Shown piece by piece: positions 26,655 to 35,539 of a DNA stretch of 64,000 bases. Position numbers and translations under genes: made by a program. The notes under the pieces were generated by a model. The model did no database searches. It saw only the letters and a program-made list of their open reading frames with translations, and was not told the origin of the DNA. Positions within the stretch are counted from its first letter, which is position 1. Each line of letters opens with the position of its first letter. This DNA comes from Gallionella sp. GTDB lineage: Bacteria; Pseudomonadota; Gammaproteobacteria; Burkholderiales; Gallionellaceae. The stretch spans positions 1,136,326-1,200,325 of the forward strand of contig JAQVVH010000001.1 in NCBI GenBank assembly GCA_028699065.1, read 5' to 3'.

Positions 26655-28607
26655 ATGTACGAACAAGCCTCACATGCGATGCTGAACGAGATCCTGATGG
26701 AGCTGGATCCCGAGATCGGCAAGTTGCGCCTGCGCCATTTCTATACACGGCTGGGCGCGAACTTCTACAACATCCACAGCCTGTTCCATCGACTGTACGG
26801 CGAGCGGCCCGACTTCAAGGCGCAGATGGTCACCCTGGTCGAGACGCTGGCGCATCGCTATATCGAGCGCACGCCGACGCTGCGCAGATCCGACATTTCC
26901 CGTGAACGCGACTACAACTGGTTCCTCTCCCAGAAGTGGGTAGGCATGGCGCTGTATTGCGACCGTTTCGCCGGCGACTTGCAAGGGCTGCGCAAGAAGT
27001 TGCCCTACCTGCAGGAGCTGGGTGTGAATATGGTGCACGTGATGCCCATCCTTGACTGTCCGGAGGGCGCCAGCGACGGTGGCTATGCGGTGCGCGATTT
27101 CCACAAGGTGGATGCGCGCTTCGGCACGAATGCCGACCTGGAAGCGCTGGCCGCCACCTTGAAGAAGCGCGACATGTTGCTGGTGCTGGACGTGGTGGTG
27201 AACCACACCTCGGACGAACATGTGTGGGCCAAGCTGGCACGCGCCGGCGACAAGAAGTTCCAGGACTACTACTACGTGTACGACGACCGCGAGATGCCGG
27301 ATGCGTTCGAGCAAGGCATGACGGAGATCTTCCCCAACACCGCGCCCGGCAACTTCACCTGGGACGAGGCGATGGGCAAGTGGGTGATGACGGTGTTCAA
27401 TACCTACCAGTGGGACCTCAACTACCGCAACCCGGCCGTGTTCATCGAGATGGTGGACATCATCCTGTTCTGGGCCAACAAGGGCGTGGACATCCTGCGC
27501 ATGGACGCGGTGGCGTTCCTGTGGAAGAAGGTCGGCAGCACCTGCCAGAATGAACGCGAGGCGCACCTGCTACTTCAGTTGATGAAGGATTGCTGCCAGG
27601 TCACCGCGCCCGGTGTGCTGTTCATCGCCGAGGCCATCGTCGCGCCGGGCGAGATCACCAAGTATTTCGGCGAGGACGCGATCATGGCCAAAGAATGCGA
27701 GATCGCCTACAACGCGACCTTGATGGCCTTGCTGTGGGACGCGGTGGCGACCAAGAACGCCAAGCTGCTCAATATCGGTGTGCAGCATCTGCCCGCCAAA
27801 CTGGAGCGTGCGACCTGGCTCAACTATGTGCGCTGCCACGACGATATCGGGCTCGGCTTCGATGATAAAGACGCAGTGCTGGCCGGATACGATCCCTATA
27901 GCCATCGCCGCTTCCTGATCGATTATTTCACCGGCCGTTTCCAAGGCTCACCGGCGCGCGGCCTGCCTTTCGGCGAGAACCCGAGGACAGGCGATGCGCG
28001 CATCTCCGGCTCGCTCGCCTCGCTGGCCGGGCTGGAATCGGCCATCGCGTCCGGCGATGAAGGCGCGATAGATGAAGCGATCCGCACCATCCTGCTGCTG
28101 CACAGCATCGTCCTGTCGTTCGGCGGCATCCCCTTGCTGTATTACGGCGACGGCATCGGCATGCTGAACAGCGTGGAATATCTGGCGGACCCTTTGAAGC
28201 GCGACGATTCACGCTGGTCGCATCGTTCCAGCTTCGACTGGAGCAAGGCGGAGTTGCGCCACAAGCACGGCACCGTGGAGTACCGCATCTTCAATGGTCT
28301 GAAGAAGATGATCGCGCTGCGCAAGGAGCTTGCCGCCTTCGCCGACTTCGACAATCGGCAGCAGGTGTTCGTGGAGGATCCCAATCTGTTGGTGTTCGTG
28401 CGCAGCGACCCGACATCACCGCGTAACCGCGTACTGGTGGTGGCGAACTTCAATAACGAGGCCCAGTCACTTTTGCTGGAAGTGCTGAGACCCTACGGCT
28501 TCTTCGGCCGCAGCCCGATGCGTGAATTGTGCAGCGGCATACGCCTCGAAGTGGAGGATGAGACCGTCAGCATCCCTGCTTTGACCTGCTGCTGGATGAC
28601 AGACTAG
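26655..28607 (+). CDS. ams: Amylosucrase (GH13)
   Basis: Amylosucrase splits sucrose and transfers glucose onto an alpha-1,4-glucan, releasing fructose. The 650-residue protein has the amylosucrase N-terminal helical domain (YTRLGANFYNIHSLFHRLYG) and the GH13 barrel: DVVVNHTSDEHVW, nucleophile Asp in DILRMDAVAFLWK, acid/base Glu in LFIAEAIVAPGE, and the stabilising Asp in NYVRCHDDIGLGFDD. Size and motifs match Neisseria-type enzymes. It lies 9 bp after the phosphatase and ends the cassette. Cytosolic location is likely, as no signal peptide is seen. With the fructokinase it would recycle stored sucrose. Confidence 0.93.
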   Translation: MYEQASHAMLNEILMELDPEIGKLRLRHFYTRLGANFYNIHSLFHRLYGERPDFKAQMVTLVETLAHRYIERTPTLRRSDISRERDYNWFLSQKWVGMALYCDRFAGDLQGLRKKLPYLQELGVNMVHVMPILDCPEGASDGGYAVRDFHKVDARFGTNADLEALAATLKKRDMLLVLDVVVNHTSDEHVWAKLARAGDKKFQDYYYVYDDREMPDAFEQGMTEIFPNTAPGNFTWDEAMGKWVMTVFNTYQWDLNYRNPAVFIEMVDIILFWANKGVDILRMDAVAFLWKKVGSTCQNEREAHLLLQLMKDCCQVTAPGVLFIAEAIVAPGEITKYFGEDAIMAKECEIAYNATLMALLWDAVATKNAKLLNIGVQHLPAKLERATWLNYVRCHDDIGLGFDDKDAVLAGYDPYSHRRFLIDYFTGRFQGSPARGLPFGENPRTGDARISGSLASLAGLESAIASGDEGAIDEAIRTILLLHSIVLSFGGIPLLYYGDGIGMLNSVEYLADPLKRDDSRWSHRSSFDWSKAELRHKHGTVEYRIFNGLKKMIALRKELAAFADFDNRQQVFVEDPNLLVFVRSDPTSPRNRVLVVANFNNEAQSLLLEVLRPYGFFGRSPMRELCSGIRLEVEDETVSIPALTCCWMTD

Positions 28608-28687
28608 GCTAAACCAGCCGTCCGCATGTCTCGATGCGTGAACTCGGCAGTGCCTTTCTGGCAAGGGCAGTCAGCTCATCCATGGCA
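28608..28687. other. Right end of the cassette, non-coding
   Basis: I find no gene here. An imperfect hairpin (TGCCTT...AAGGGCA near 28650-28668) follows the amylosucrase stop but has no T-run, so it is not a convincing terminator. No inverted terminal repeat, att-like core or tRNA end is visible. Confidence 0.4.
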
Positions 28688-28805
28688 TCAGTTCAGCTTC
28701 TCGCGGCGGAAGTAGTACCAGAGGGAATAGAAGCCGATCGCAGCCTAGCTGTCGGCAAACGGCCGCAGCGGATTCGGCATGCCAGTGGGGATCAGCTGCG
28801 GGCAT
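28671..28805 (-). pseudogene. Duplicated N-terminal fragment of the P-type ATPase gene
   Basis: The first 23 codons of the ATPase (MPAADPHWHAESAAAVCRQL then GCD) are repeated here and run into unrelated cassette DNA, giving a 44-codon frame ending ELMPWMS. It is the right-hand relic of the exchanger-ATPase junction. The start is still coupled to the exchanger stop, so a useless short peptide may be made. Confidence 0.88.
28688..28735 (-). pseudogene. 3' fragment of a small membrane-protein gene carried by the cassette
   Basis: The last codons read IGFYSLWYYFRREKLN then TGA (the Ile codon already lies in the repeat). This closely resembles the C-terminus IGLYYLWYYLKFDRVR of the 95-residue membrane protein at 29891-30178, at the DNA level too. 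The gene is cut at the repeat boundary, so only its tail came with the cassette. Confidence 0.65.
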
Positions 28806-28942
28806 GGGCAAACAACAGCCAGGCGTTGAACACGTACAACATGAATAGTCCAAGGCTGATCCAGGTGAGGCCGAGGATGACGCGGTGTTTCGGGCGGAAT
28901 ACCAGACCGAGAACAACCAGCGCGCTCATCATGATGGCCGTC
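28736..28942. repeat. 207-bp direct repeat, right copy
   Basis: Identical to 21975-22181. Here the exchanger gene is complete (its 3' end lies in the repeat) and the ATPase is only a 5' fragment. The two copies together bracket 6554 bp of inserted DNA (22182-28735). Confidence 0.97.
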
Positions 28943-29799
28943 AGCGCGGTCAGGGCGTGGGCGAGGCTGACCCGTGCCAGCAGCGGCCCGTCGAGATAGA
29001 GCAGGTCATCCAGCGCCAGAATGACGACATCGAACAGGTTGCTGCCGAGCAGGTTGGCAATCGCCATATCCAGCGCACCGATGCGCAGCGCCGACAGGGT
29101 AACTGCAACTTCAGGGGCCGAAGTGGCCCCGGCGACCAGCAGCGTGCCGACAAAACTCTGACCCCAGCCCATCATGCCGGCAATATCCTTGGCGATAAAC
29201 GGGAGCCATATGCCCGCCAGCATGACTGCCGTTGCCGAAACCAGATAGCCGCGAATTGCGGTTTTGAGGCTGACGCCGGGATAGCGTTCGGCCGACTGTT
29301 CGGTGTATGCAGTCAGCGTCCGCTGTTCGTAAGCGTACACGGCGCGCATCGAGATAAAGTAAATCAGAATAATCAGCGGGGTGTAAAAGCCGATGTGCGC
29401 CACGCCGGTGCTCATGCCCGCATAGTCGAGCAACAGACTGAAACCGGCGAAACCGATGAGCAGGGAGCCCAGTGAGGCTGAAACGATATGTCCCTGTGCC
29501 GCCCGGCTGTAAAGACTTTCCTGGCGGTATAGCGCATCCAGCAACACCAGAATCGCAAGGTTGAAAACGGTGCTGCCCAGCGCGTCGCCTACGGCGATAT
29601 CAGGGGTTTTTGCGAGCGTGACTGAGGAAATTCCGGTCACCAGTTCCGGCAGGGACGTGGCGGTGGACAGCAGGATCAGTCCGATCCATGAGGCCGAGAT
29701 GCCCGATTTTTCCGCGATGATGTCGCCATAGCGCGACAGAAAATAGCCGGACACGCCAATAGCAACCAGACAAAACAGGAACTGCAGCCAGATCAACAT
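28792..29799 (-). CDS. Na+/Ca2+ exchanger family (CaCA) membrane protein
   Basis: The 335-residue protein shows two inverted-topology alpha repeats: GLILLSTATSLPELVTGISS with GDALGSTVFNLAIL, and GTLLVAGATSAPEVAVTLSA with NLLGSNLFDVVIL. These hold the acidic cation-binding residues of the CaCA superfamily. It probably exports Ca2+ against Na+ or H+. The gene overlapped the P-type ATPase start by 14 nt before the sucrose cassette came in, implying a two-component Ca2+ efflux operon. The last 151 nt are duplicated at 22031-22181. Confidence 0.9.
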   Translation of the reverse strand: MLIWLQFLFCLVAIGVSGYFLSRYGDIIAEKSGISASWIGLILLSTATSLPELVTGISSVTLAKTPDIAVGDALGSTVFNLAILVLLDALYRQESLYSRAAQGHIVSASLGSLLIGFAGFSLLLDYAGMSTGVAHIGFYTPLIILIYFISMRAVYAYEQRTLTAYTEQSAERYPGVSLKTAIRGYLVSATAVMLAGIWLPFIAKDIAGMMGWGQSFVGTLLVAGATSAPEVAVTLSALRIGALDMAIANLLGSNLFDVVILALDDLLYLDGPLLARVSLAHALTALTAIMMSALVVLGLVFRPKHRVILGLTWISLGLFMLYVFNAWLLFAHARS

Positions 29800-29890
29800 C
29801 CGAACCCGGTCCTTTCAGGGGATGAGCGGGGGAATCGGCTTCGATTCTACTGGCAGCCGGGGAAAGCGTCGAGCCGGGCGCTCGCCTGCG

Positions 29891-30178
29891 TCAGCGGACG
29901 CGGTCGAATTTCAAGTAATACCAGAGGTAATACAGGCCGATGACCGTGCCCACCGGAAAGGTGAAAAGGGAGATTGCCGAACACGGAAGACAAAGTTGCG
30001 ATGACCCGCGGAAGTTGGCCAGCAGGGTAAATCCGGCACTAACAAAAATTGCGCCGATAACGCCGCCGAGCGTCAGCACGAGCGTCTTGTCGCTGCCCAG
30101 ATTCATCCCGATCACCGAGAGAATCAGCACTCCGAAAACCAGCCAGCTGATGGCGATAATGCGGCGATGCGTATGCAT
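29891..30178 (-). CDS. Small membrane protein of unknown function
   Basis: A 95-residue protein with three hydrophobic segments (ISWLVFGVLILSVIG, LGGVIGAIFVSAGFTLLA, SLFTFPVGTVIGLYYLWYY). I do not recognise a named family. It starts 6 bp after the tpx stop and ends 91 bp before the exchanger gene. A truncated relative of its C-terminus lies at the right edge of the sucrose cassette (28688-28735). Confidence 0.65.
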   Translation of the reverse strand: MHTHRRIIAISWLVFGVLILSVIGMNLGSDKTLVLTLGGVIGAIFVSAGFTLLANFRGSSQLCLPCSAISLFTFPVGTVIGLYYLWYYLKFDRVR

Positions 30179-30184
30179 GGCGAC

Positions 30185-30706
30185 CTACCGGAGGACAGCA
30201 AGCGCGGCGTCATAGTCCGGCTCGTGGGTGATGTCGTCCACCAATTCGGTATGGAGGATCTGGTCTTGCTCATCCAGCACCAGCACCGCGCGGGCGGTCA
30301 CGCCGGCCAGGGCGGTGTCGGCGATCTTCACGCCGTAGTTGCGCATGAAGTCACGGCCGCGCATCAGCGACAAGGTCACGACATTTTCCAGACCTTCCGC
30401 GACACAGAAGCGGCTCATCGCGAACGGCAGGTCGGCGGAGATCACCAGCACTACAGTGTTTTCGAGCTTGCTCGCGGCCTCGTTGAACTTGCGGGTCGAG
30501 GTGGCGCACACTGCGGTGTCCAGACTCGGCACGATGTTCAGCACCTTGCGCTTGCCCGCATAGTCCTTCAGCGAGACATCCTTCAGGTCTTTATCCACCA
30601 GTGTGAAAGCGGGTGCGGCCTGTCCGACCTCGGGGAACTTGCCGAACAAGGTGACAGGTGCGCCACCCAGGGTGACTGCGGTTTTGTTGCTAGTGTCTTT
30701 GGCCAT
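30185..30706 (-). CDS. tpx: Thiol peroxidase (atypical 2-Cys peroxiredoxin)
   Basis: Tpx reduces hydroperoxides using thioredoxin. The 173-residue protein has the peroxidatic Cys67 in [17 protein letters not shown] and the resolving Cys101 in [14 protein letters not shown], the 34-residue spacing of Tpx enzymes. It lies 11 bp downstream of gcvP and 6 bp upstream of the small membrane protein, so it may be read through from the glycine-controlled operon, although a private promoter cannot be excluded. Confidence 0.95.
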   Translation of the reverse strand: MAKDTSNKTAVTLGGAPVTLFGKFPEVGQAAPAFTLVDKDLKDVSLKDYAGKRKVLNIVPSLDTAVCATSTRKFNEAASKLENTVVLVISADLPFAMSRFCVAEGLENVVTLSLMRGRDFMRNYGVKIADTALAGVTARAVLVLDEQDQILHTELVDDITHEPDYDAALAVLR

Positions 30707-30717
30707 GATGGTTTCCT

Positions 30718-33570
30718 TTAGGTGTATGACGCGGTGGGCGGGCAGGCGCAGATCAGGTTCTTGTCGCCGTACACATTATCCACGCGCGCGACTGCGGGCC
30801 AGAATTTATTCTCGCGCACGTAAGGCAGCGGATAGGCGGCCTGTTCGCGCGAGTAAGGTCGTGCCCACTCATTGGCACTAACGCTTCGTGCGGTATGCGG
30901 TGCATGCTTGAGGATGTTGTCCTTCTTGTCCACCTTGCCAGTGACGACTTCTTCGATCTCTTTGCGGATGGCGATCATCGCATCACAGAAGCGATCCAGC
31001 TCCGCCTTCGATTCGCTCTCGGTCGGTTCCACCATCAGCGTATCGACGACAGGAAAGGAGGTGGTCGGCGCGTGGAAGCCGAAGTCCATCAAACGCTTGG
31101 CGATGTCCGCCACCTCCACGCCTTCTTTCTTCCATTCGCGGCAGTCGAGGATCATCTCGTGCGCGCAGCGGCCGTTGCTGCCGCTGTACAACGTGGCGTA
31201 ATGGTCTTTCAGCATTTCCTTGATGTAGTTCGCATTGAGGATCGCTATCCTGGTTGCCTCGGTCAGTCCTTTGCCGCCCATCATCTTGATGTAGCCGTAG
31301 GAGATCAGCAGGATCAGCGCGCTGCCGTAAGGCGCGGCAGACACCGCATGGATGCCTTGCGTGCCGCCGACCTTGATCACCGGGTGCGAAGGCAGGAACG
31401 GTGCGAGATGCGCCGCCACGCCGATGGGGCCGGCGCCCGGTCCGCCGCCACCGTGCGGGATGGCGAAGGTCTTGTGCAGATTCAGATGGCATACATCCGC
31501 GCCGATGTTGCCGGGGCTGGTGAGGCCGACCTGCGCGTTCATGTTGGCGCCGTCCATGTACACCTGACCGCCGTTGGCGTGGATGATGGATGTGATGTCC
31601 TTGATACTTTCCTCATACACGCCGTGCGTGCTCGGATAAGTCACCATCAGGCAGGACAGGTCGTTCTTGTGTTCTTCCGCCTTGGCGCGCAGGTCATCCA
31701 CGTCGATGTTGCCGTGGCTATCGCATTTCACAATGACGATCTGCATACCGCACATTGCTGCGCTGGCCGGGTTGGTGCCGTGCGCGGAGGACGGAATCAG
31801 CACCACCTTGCGTTGCGCTTCACCGCGCGAACGGTGATACGCCTGAATCACCAACAGACCGGCGTATTCGCCGGATGCGCCGCTGTTTGGCTGAAAACTC
31901 ATTTGTGCGAAACCGGTGATCTCGATCAGCGCCGCGTTCAACCCTTCGATCAGTTCCTGATAACCGGCCGCCTGTTCCGGCGGGACAAAGGGATGCAAGT
32001 TGGCAAATTCAGGCCAGGTCAATGCCAGCATTTCCGATGCGGCATTCAGCTTCATGGTGCAGGAGCCGAGCGAAATCATCGAGTGCGTCAGCGACAGATC
32101 CTTGTTTTCGAGGCGCTTGATGTAACGCATCATTCCGGTTTCGGTGTGATAGCTGCTGAAGACCGGGTGGCTGAGAATGGCGGACTGGCGCGGCACAAAG
32201 CGCAGTGCTTGTCCGGCCACTTGCGCGGCCGTAACGCACGGCGCAGCCTTGCCGACCTTTTGCGCAAATAGGGCGAGGATGGCGTTCAGGTCGGCCAGCG
32301 TGGTGGTTTCATCCAGCGCGATACACACCCCATCGGCAGCGTAGCGGAAGTTGATCCGCGCGGCTTCGGCCAGCGCGTGCACTTTTACGTTGTCGGTATT
32401 GACCAGTTTTATCGTGTCAAAAAACACGTTGTCGGCCACGGTGTATCCCAGGTGGGTCAGTTCGCCGGCCAGCAATGCGGTGGCGCGGTGCACCTGTCCG
32501 GCGATGCCGCGTAGACCTTCCGCCCCGTGATAAACCGCGTACATCGAGGCCATGATGGCCAGCAGCGCCTGCGCGGTGCAGATGTTGGAAGTGGCCTTCT
32601 CGCGGCGGATATGTTGCTCGCGCGTTTGCAGTGCCATGCGCAAGGCGGGGTTGCCGTCGGCATCCACCGACACGCCGATGATGCGGCCCGGCATCGAGCG
32701 CTTGTGCGCATCGCGGCAGGCGAAGTAAGCGGCGTGCGGGCCGCCGTAACCCATCGGCACGCCGAAGCGTTGTGTCGAACCCAGCACCACGTCCGCGCCC
32801 CATTCGCCCGGCGGTGTGAGCAGTACCAGACTGAGAATGTCTGCTGCGACGGCAATGCTCATGCCGTTGCCCTTGGCGCGCGCCACGAAGTCGGCATAGT
32901 CATGCACCGCGCCGTCGGCCGTGGGATATTGCAACAGCGCGCCGTACAGCTTGTCGTTCAACGTAACGGTCTTGAAGTCGCCGATGACCAGTTCGATCCC
33001 CAGTGGTCTTGCGCGCGTCTTCAGCAGTTCAATGGTTTGCGGATAGCATTCATGCGACACAAAGAAGCTGTTTCTGCTGGCCGCCACGTCATCGCGCGAA
33101 CGCAGGCCGTGCAGCATGGTCATCGCTTCGGCCGCGGCGGTGGCTTCGTCCAGCAGCGAGGCATTGGCGATCTCCATGCCGGTCAGGTCGCAGATCATGG
33201 TCTGAAAATTCAGCAGCGCTTCCAGACGGCCCTGTGCGATTTCGGCCTGATAAGGCGTGTAGGCGGTGTACCAGCCCGGATTTTCCAGCACGTTGCGCTG
33301 GATCACGGCCGGCAGCACGGTGCCGTAATAGCCGAGGCCAATATGACTTTTGTACAGTTTGTTCTTCGCCGCGATGCCGCGCAGATGATCGAGGAACGCA
33401 TGTTCAGACATGCCTTCCGGCAAATTCAGCGGTTGCGTCAGGCGGATGCCGGCCGGGACGGTTTGATCGATCAGCGCCTCCAGAGAGGGGGCGTTGATTT
33501 TGTTCAGCATGGCCTGCACGTCTTGCGCATTCGGGCCGTTGTGGCGGGAGACGAAGTGGTCGGTGTTCAT
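30718..33570 (-). CDS. gcvP: Glycine dehydrogenase (decarboxylating), P-protein, single chain
   Basis: The P-protein decarboxylates glycine and loads the aminomethyl group on GcvH. The 950-residue single-chain form starts [20 protein letters not shown] at 33570; a longer frame to 33693 runs through the repeat-like spacer. The PLP lysine sits in [20 protein letters not shown] near residue 700, and the N-terminal half has [20 protein letters not shown]. It is third in the gcvT-gcvH-gcvP order after a 153-bp gap. Confidence 0.96.
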   Translation of the reverse strand: MNTDHFVSRHNGPNAQDVQAMLNKINAPSLEALIDQTVPAGIRLTQPLNLPEGMSEHAFLDHLRGIAAKNKLYKSHIGLGYYGTVLPAVIQRNVLENPGWYTAYTPYQAEIAQGRLEALLNFQTMICDLTGMEIANASLLDEATAAAEAMTMLHGLRSRDDVAASRNSFFVSHECYPQTIELLKTRARPLGIELVIGDFKTVTLNDKLYGALLQYPTADGAVHDYADFVARAKGNGMSIAVAADILSLVLLTPPGEWGADVVLGSTQRFGVPMGYGGPHAAYFACRDAHKRSMPGRIIGVSVDADGNPALRMALQTREQHIRREKATSNICTAQALLAIMASMYAVYHGAEGLRGIAGQVHRATALLAGELTHLGYTVADNVFFDTIKLVNTDNVKVHALAEAARINFRYAADGVCIALDETTTLADLNAILALFAQKVGKAAPCVTAAQVAGQALRFVPRQSAILSHPVFSSYHTETGMMRYIKRLENKDLSLTHSMISLGSCTMKLNAASEMLALTWPEFANLHPFVPPEQAAGYQELIEGLNAALIEITGFAQMSFQPNSGASGEYAGLLVIQAYHRSRGEAQRKVVLIPSSAHGTNPASAAMCGMQIVIVKCDSHGNIDVDDLRAKAEEHKNDLSCLMVTYPSTHGVYEESIKDITSIIHANGGQVYMDGANMNAQVGLTSPGNIGADVCHLNLHKTFAIPHGGGGPGAGPIGVAAHLAPFLPSHPVIKVGGTQGIHAVSAAPYGSALILLISYGYIKMMGGKGLTEATRIAILNANYIKEMLKDHYATLYSGSNGRCAHEMILDCREWKKEGVEVADIAKRLMDFGFHAPTTSFPVVDTLMVEPTESESKAELDRFCDAMIAIRKEIEEVVTGKVDKKDNILKHAPHTARSVSANEWARPYSREQAAYPLPYVRENKFWPAVARVDNVYGDKNLICACPPTASYT

Positions 33571-33723
33571 AGCTGGGCCTGTGCAATAGGTTAGGTGCGG
33601 GGAAGCGTCGCGAGTGGCCTGAGAAGAGGGTGCGCGGAGCACGGCGACCGGAACATACCTTGCGAGGTAGGCGAGGAAGCGTGCACCGCGCAACGACGCA
33701 ATCGGGCTGCGCAGCGGGTTTTT
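33571..33723. repeat. gcvH-gcvP spacer with repeat-like GC-rich sequence
   Basis: This 153-bp gap has no credible gene. It contains short dyads (GTGCGCGGAGCAC near 33629-33641, GCTGCGCAGC before a seven-T run near 33707-33724) and phrases such as CTCGCCTACCTCGCAAGG on the minus strand. These look like a dispersed betaproteobacterial intergenic repeat rather than a promoter. It is open in the gcvP frame, which extends the apparent ORF by 41 codons. Confidence 0.4.
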
Positions 33724-34113
33724 TTAGTGTGCTTCGCTGTCGACGTGCGCCTGGTAAGCGTCGGCATTCATCAGCGCGGCGACGTCGGCGGCATTCTCCG
33801 GCTTCATCCTGAAAATCCAGGCGCCATAGGGATCGCTGTTGATGTTCTCCGGAGCGCTGTCCAGATCGGCATTGGCGGCGACAACTTCACCCGCGACCGG
33901 CGCGTACACGTCGGCGGCGGCTTTCACCGATTCCACCACGGCGCATTCTTCCTTCGCGCTCAGTGCGCGGCCAACGGCAGGCGCTTCGACGAAGACCATA
34001 TCGCCCAGCAGTTCCTGCGCGTGTTGGGTGATGCCAACGGTAATGGTGCCGTCCGCTTCGGTTTTAACCCACTCGTGGGATGCGGTGTATTTCAGATTGG
34101 TTGGGTTGCTCAT
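33724..34113 (-). CDS. gcvH: Glycine cleavage system H protein
   Basis: GcvH shuttles the aminomethyl group on its lipoyl arm between P- and T-proteins. The 129-residue protein begins [20 protein letters not shown] and carries the lipoylation lysine in [17 protein letters not shown]. The ATG at 34113 has GGAGA about 10 nt upstream; an in-frame TTG two codons earlier is too close to it. It starts 21 bp after gcvT. Confidence 0.95.
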   Translation of the reverse strand: MSNPTNLKYTASHEWVKTEADGTITVGITQHAQELLGDMVFVEAPAVGRALSAKEECAVVESVKAAADVYAPVAGEVVAANADLDSAPENINSDPYGAWIFRMKPENAADVAALMNADAYQAHVDSEAH

Positions 34114-34134
34114 ATTCAATGTTCTCCGGGTTGG

Positions 34135-35217
34135 TTATACGAGAGCTTTGCCGTTGCGGGCAAAAGGATACTTGACGACTTGCGCATTGAGTAGCTTGTC
34201 GCGAATGGCCACCTGCACGGTGTCGCCAATCTGCACATCCCTGGGTACGCGTGCCAGCGCGATGGACTTCTCCAGTGTCGGCGAGAAGGTGCCGCTGGTG
34301 ATCTCGCCATCACCGTGCGCGGTGACCACTTTTTGGTGACCGCGCAGTACGCCGCGATCCAGCAGAATCAGGCCGGCCAGTTTTTGTACGGGCGGATTCG
34401 CCAGTAGCGCGGCCTTGCCGATGAAGTCGCGCTCGCTCTTTAAATCCACCGTCCACGCCAGACCGGATTCCAGCGGGCCGACCGTCTCGTCCATATCCTG
34501 ACCGTACAGATTCATGCCCGCTTCCAGCCGCAGGGTGTCGCGCGCGCCAAGGCCGATGGGTTTTACGCCAACCTTGTTCAGCGCGTACCAGAATTCCTCC
34601 ACTTTCTCTTTCGGCAGCATTACCTCGAAGCCGTCTTCGCCGGTGTATCCGGTGCGGGCGATAAAGTATTCGCCACAGTCGGCAGCCTGGAAATTTACCA
34701 GACCCTCGGTGGCAGTCTTGACCTGTGGCAACACTTGCCACACCTTGGCGCGCGCGTTCGGACCTTGCACCGCGACCATCGCCAGATCGTCGCGGGAGGT
34801 GATAGTGAGGTTAGGTGCGTGCGTTGTCGCCTGTTCTTTCATCCATGCGATATCCTTATCCGCTGTGCCCGCGTTGACGACGATGCGGAACCATTGCTCT
34901 GTAATGTAGTAAATGATGAGGTCGTCAATCACGCCGCCATCCGGGCGCAGCATGGCGGAATACAGCGCCTTGCCGGGGATGGTAATCTTGTCCGCGTTGT
35001 TTGCCAGCAGGTAGCACAGGAAGGCGCGCACGCCATCGCCCTTCGCATCTACCACGCGCATGTGGCATACGTCGAACATGCCGCAATCGTGGCGCACCTG
35101 GTGGTGTTCGTCGATCTGCGAACCGTAGTTGACCGGCATGTCCCAGCCGCCGAAATCTACCATCTTGGCGCCCATGGCGCGGTGGGCTGCATTCAAAGGG
35201 GTTGTCTTCAGAGTCAT
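34135..35217 (-). CDS. gcvT: Glycine cleavage system aminomethyltransferase
   Basis: GcvT passes the glycine methylene group to tetrahydrofolate and releases ammonia. The 360-residue protein starts [20 protein letters not shown] and has [27 protein letters not shown] and [15 protein letters not shown], all standard GcvT blocks. It is the first gene behind the tandem glycine riboswitch, with the terminator 18 bp upstream of its ATG. Confidence 0.96.
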   Translation of the reverse strand: MTLKTTPLNAAHRAMGAKMVDFGGWDMPVNYGSQIDEHHQVRHDCGMFDVCHMRVVDAKGDGVRAFLCYLLANNADKITIPGKALYSAMLRPDGGVIDDLIIYYITEQWFRIVVNAGTADKDIAWMKEQATTHAPNLTITSRDDLAMVAVQGPNARAKVWQVLPQVKTATEGLVNFQAADCGEYFIARTGYTGEDGFEVMLPKEKVEEFWYALNKVGVKPIGLGARDTLRLEAGMNLYGQDMDETVGPLESGLAWTVDLKSERDFIGKAALLANPPVQKLAGLILLDRGVLRGHQKVVTAHGDGEITSGTFSPTLEKSIALARVPRDVQIGDTVQVAIRDKLLNAQVVKYPFARNGKALV

Positions 35218-35234
35218 GTTTGCTTTCAGTCAAT

Positions 35235-35264
35235 AAAAAAGGGCGAGGCCACATAGCCTCGCCC
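35235..35264 (-). terminator. Riboswitch expression-platform terminator
   Basis: On the minus strand GGGCGAGGC pairs with GCCTCGCCC across a short loop and is followed by six T (35240-35235), just before gcvT. Its position between the second aptamer and the ATG marks it as the switchable terminator. Confidence 0.85.
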
Positions 35265-35274
35265 CCATCTGTCC

Positions 35275-35425
35275 TTGGTACCTGAGAGATTACGGAATAT
35301 CCGCGTGCCCCTTCGGTGGTCAATTCAATGACACTCTCCAGATTTGCCTGTACCGGTGGTTCCTTGAGCCTGAGCGATTGCGGGTGTTACGCCTTCGGCG
35401 GTGCCTGATCAGCACGCTCTCCCAT
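35275..35425 (-). promoter_or_regulatory. Tandem glycine riboswitch (gcvT motif)
   Basis: Two glycine aptamers follow each other on the minus strand. The first (about 35425-35368) runs from GGGAGAGCGTGC through CACCGCCGAAGGCG to CGCTCAGG. The second (about 35341-35281) runs from CTGGAGAGTGTC through CCACCGAAGGGGCACGCGG to TCTCTCAGG. These are the conserved GAGAG, CGAAGG and CUCAGG parts of the known class. It leads the gcvT-gcvH-gcvP operon and ends in a terminator. In studied cases glycine turns the operon on. Confidence 0.95.
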
Positions 35426-35444
35426 CGGTTTGAACGGCGGTCGG

Positions 35445-35450
35445 ATTATA
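35445..35450 (-). promoter_or_regulatory. -10 element of the gcv operon
   Basis: TATAAT on the minus strand about 20 bp before the first glycine aptamer, as expected if transcription starts near 35438. The sequence 17 bp upstream (AATACA) is a poor -35. Confidence 0.55.
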
Positions 35451-35539
35451 CCGAAACGGCCTAGAACTGTATTTGGGAAAATTAACAATCTGCGGATAAC
35501 CTTTTTTCCCGAATCTTGCCGTCAATCTGATGTCACAGA
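35451..35539. other. Spacer upstream of the gcv promoter
   Basis: A/T-richer stretch between the methyltransferase stop and the gcv -10 element. Apart from possible -35 sequence I see no gene or strong hairpin. Confidence 0.4.

Noticed and set aside
28650..28668. Hairpin after amylosucrase as a terminator
   Set aside because: Imperfect stem and no T-run on either strand.
22182..28735. Transposon or integrative element explanation for the sucrose cassette
   Set aside because: No transposase, integrase, terminal inverted repeat, tRNA or short target duplication is visible; the 207-bp repeats are made of host gene sequence.
30895..33594. Two long open frames (458 and 355 codons) antisense to gcvP
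   Set aside because: Shadows of gcvP; the real strand carries the PLP-lysine motif and full-length homology.
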